DNA from: an uncultured Candidatus Methylacidiphilales bacterium
Lineage (GTDB): Bacteria > Verrucomicrobiota > Verrucomicrobiia > Methylacidiphilales > CALFVM01
DNA: 7,876 bases
NCBI GenBank assembly: GCA_937928665.1
Contig: CALFVM010000154.1
Span: forward strand, 1-7,876
Direction: 5' to 3'
In this document: positions 6,991 to 7,876 of the stretch, piece after piece
How the letters are laid out: every line of letters starts with the position of its first letter
How positions within the stretch are numbered: the stretch's first letter is position 1
Program-made: the position numbers and the translations under genes
Notes under the pieces: model-generated
Told to the model about the DNA's origin: nothing
Database searches by the model: none
Seen by the model: only the letters and a program-made list of their open reading frames with translations

Positions 6991-7876
6991 ATGGACGCCG
7001 TTGACCGGATCCGCCACCTCCGGGCCGCCCTGCCCCCCCACGGCCTCCATGCTGGCACCACCTTCCGCCTTACCCCCCACGCTTTCTCCCTCCCCCCGGC
7101 TGCTCTCCGCCAGCTCGAAGGCCTCGGTCGCCGCCTCCTTCAATTCCAGAAAGCCTGTGACCTCCTCTATCGCCAAAGCGTTCGGGGGCGCGCTCCGGCC
7201 TGGATCGCCGAGTGGCTCGATGCCGGTAAACCCGCCGACCTCATCGCCTTTGCCCGCGCCCGCCCCCTCGCCGGAGCCCTCCCCCGCGTCATCCGGCCCG
7301 ACCTCATCCTGACCGACCACGGCTGGGCCCTTGCAGAAATCGACTCGATCCCCGGCGGAATCGGCCTGACCGCCTGGCTTCAGGAAACCTATTTTGCCCT
7401 CGGTGACGAGGTCATTGGCGGCCCCACCGGAATCCGCGATGCTTTCCACCGGCTTCTGCCCGCAGGCTCCGTGGTTCTGGCGGAGGAATCCGAACCCTAC
7501 CGCCCTGAATGGGAATGGCTCCTCGGCCCCGACCGGATCGTCCGAATCGAAACCGTCGCCGACTGGTCCGCCCCGGCCTACCGCTTTTTCGAATCCTTTG
7601 AATGGGAGGCCGTTCCCTCACTCCGGCACAAGATCGATCCCGCCCATCCCCTCACCCCTCCCCTCAAACCCCAGCTTGAAGAAAAACTCTGGCTCGCCCT
7701 CTTCTGGATGCCCGCCCTTCGCGATGTCTGGCGCAGAGAACTTGGCGACCGTTATTTCCGCGATCTCCGCCAGATTATTCCGCAAAGCTGGGTCGTCGAG
7801 CCCACCCCCCTTCCCCCCACCGCCGTCCTCCCCGGCCTCGACGCCCCCTCCTGGCAGGATGTCGGCCGGTTTTCCC
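6991..7876 (+). CDS. Uncharacterised protein, possibly ATP-grasp-like (5' part, cut by window end)
   Basis: An open frame runs from the ATG at 6991 to the window edge, giving 295 complete codons without a stop. It is real on codon use (strongly C-ending, like mfd) and position, 19 bp after the SurA-like gene. There is no signal peptide or membrane segment. The most telling segment is RPDLILTDHGWALAEIDSIP (102-121), continuing GGIGLTAWL (122-130). A strand-turn-strand ending in an acidic E-x-D/N followed by a glycine-rich PGG recalls the substrate-side portion of circularly permuted ATP-grasp proteins such as glutathionylspermidine-synthase-like families. A tryptophan-rich stretch (172-206) and the PxSW-containing IIPQSWVVEPTPLPP (262-276) follow. 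The expected ATP-binding lysine and acidic metal ligands would lie beyond the window, so the family call is tentative. No Shine-Dalgarno sequence is apparent, and the start could lie elsewhere. Confidence 0.8.
   Translation, partial: MDAVDRIRHLRAALPPHGLHAGTTFRLTPHAFSLPPAALRQLEGLGRRLLQFQKACDLLYRQSVRGRAPAWIAEWLDAGKPADLIAFARARPLAGALPRVIRPDLILTDHGWALAEIDSIPGGIGLTAWLQETYFALGDEVIGGPTGIRDAFHRLLPAGSVVLAEESEPYRPEWEWLLGPDRIVRIETVADWSAPAYRFFESFEWEAVPSLRHKIDPAHPLTPPLKPQLEEKLWLALFWMPALRDVWRRELGDRYFRDLRQIIPQSWVVEPTPLPPTAVLPGLDAPSWQDVGRFS

Noticed and set aside
6015..7061. Minus-strand open frame of 348 codons opposite the SurA-like gene
   Set aside because: It is antisense to a gene with a clear signal peptide and parvulin domain. 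The product shows no family motifs and is explained by codon bias.

Overview
The window is a GC-rich bacterial chromosome segment holding seven protein genes in two divergent groups. No RNA genes, mobile elements, CRISPR arrays or long repeats are visible. The gene set (folate/dTMP metabolism, Mfd, a SurA-type chaperone), the weak or absent Shine-Dalgarno sites at several starts, and the signal peptides of two products suggest a Gram-negative, diderm heterotroph. The protein style and the order mfd, then SurA-like, then a gene with an EIDSIPGGIG motif, remind me of Verrucomicrobiota (Opitutae-like). That placement is inference and was not tested by search.

The leftward group (about 52-2216, minus strand) runs from an RmlD-family NAD(P)-dependent sugar-nucleotide reductase, through thymidylate synthase (thyA), to dihydrofolate reductase (folA). 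thyA and folA overlap by four bases (ATGA) and form a metabolic pair: ThyA oxidises methylene-tetrahydrofolate to dihydrofolate while making dTMP, and FolA recycles the dihydrofolate. Why an RmlD-like gene lies upstream of them is unclear.

A 140-bp spacer (2217-2356) separates this from the rightward group (2357 to the window end, plus strand). This group comprises a small exported OB-fold-like protein of unknown role, the transcription-repair coupling factor Mfd, a periplasmic SurA/PpiC-type peptidyl-prolyl isomerase whose start lies inside the end of mfd, and a gene cut by the window edge that may be a permuted ATP-grasp-type protein. Spacings are 41 bp, a 46-bp overlap, and 19 bp, so co-transcription is plausible.

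The strongest unexplained feature is compositional. The plus strand is far richer in C than G throughout, whichever strand is coding. Leftward genes therefore use G-ending codons and rightward genes C-ending codons, which points to a replication-strand mutational bias. I see no convincing new defence or mobile system here. The points most worth a second look are the partial terminal gene, the exported OB-fold protein before mfd, the compact N-terminal half of Mfd and the mfd/surA overlap.
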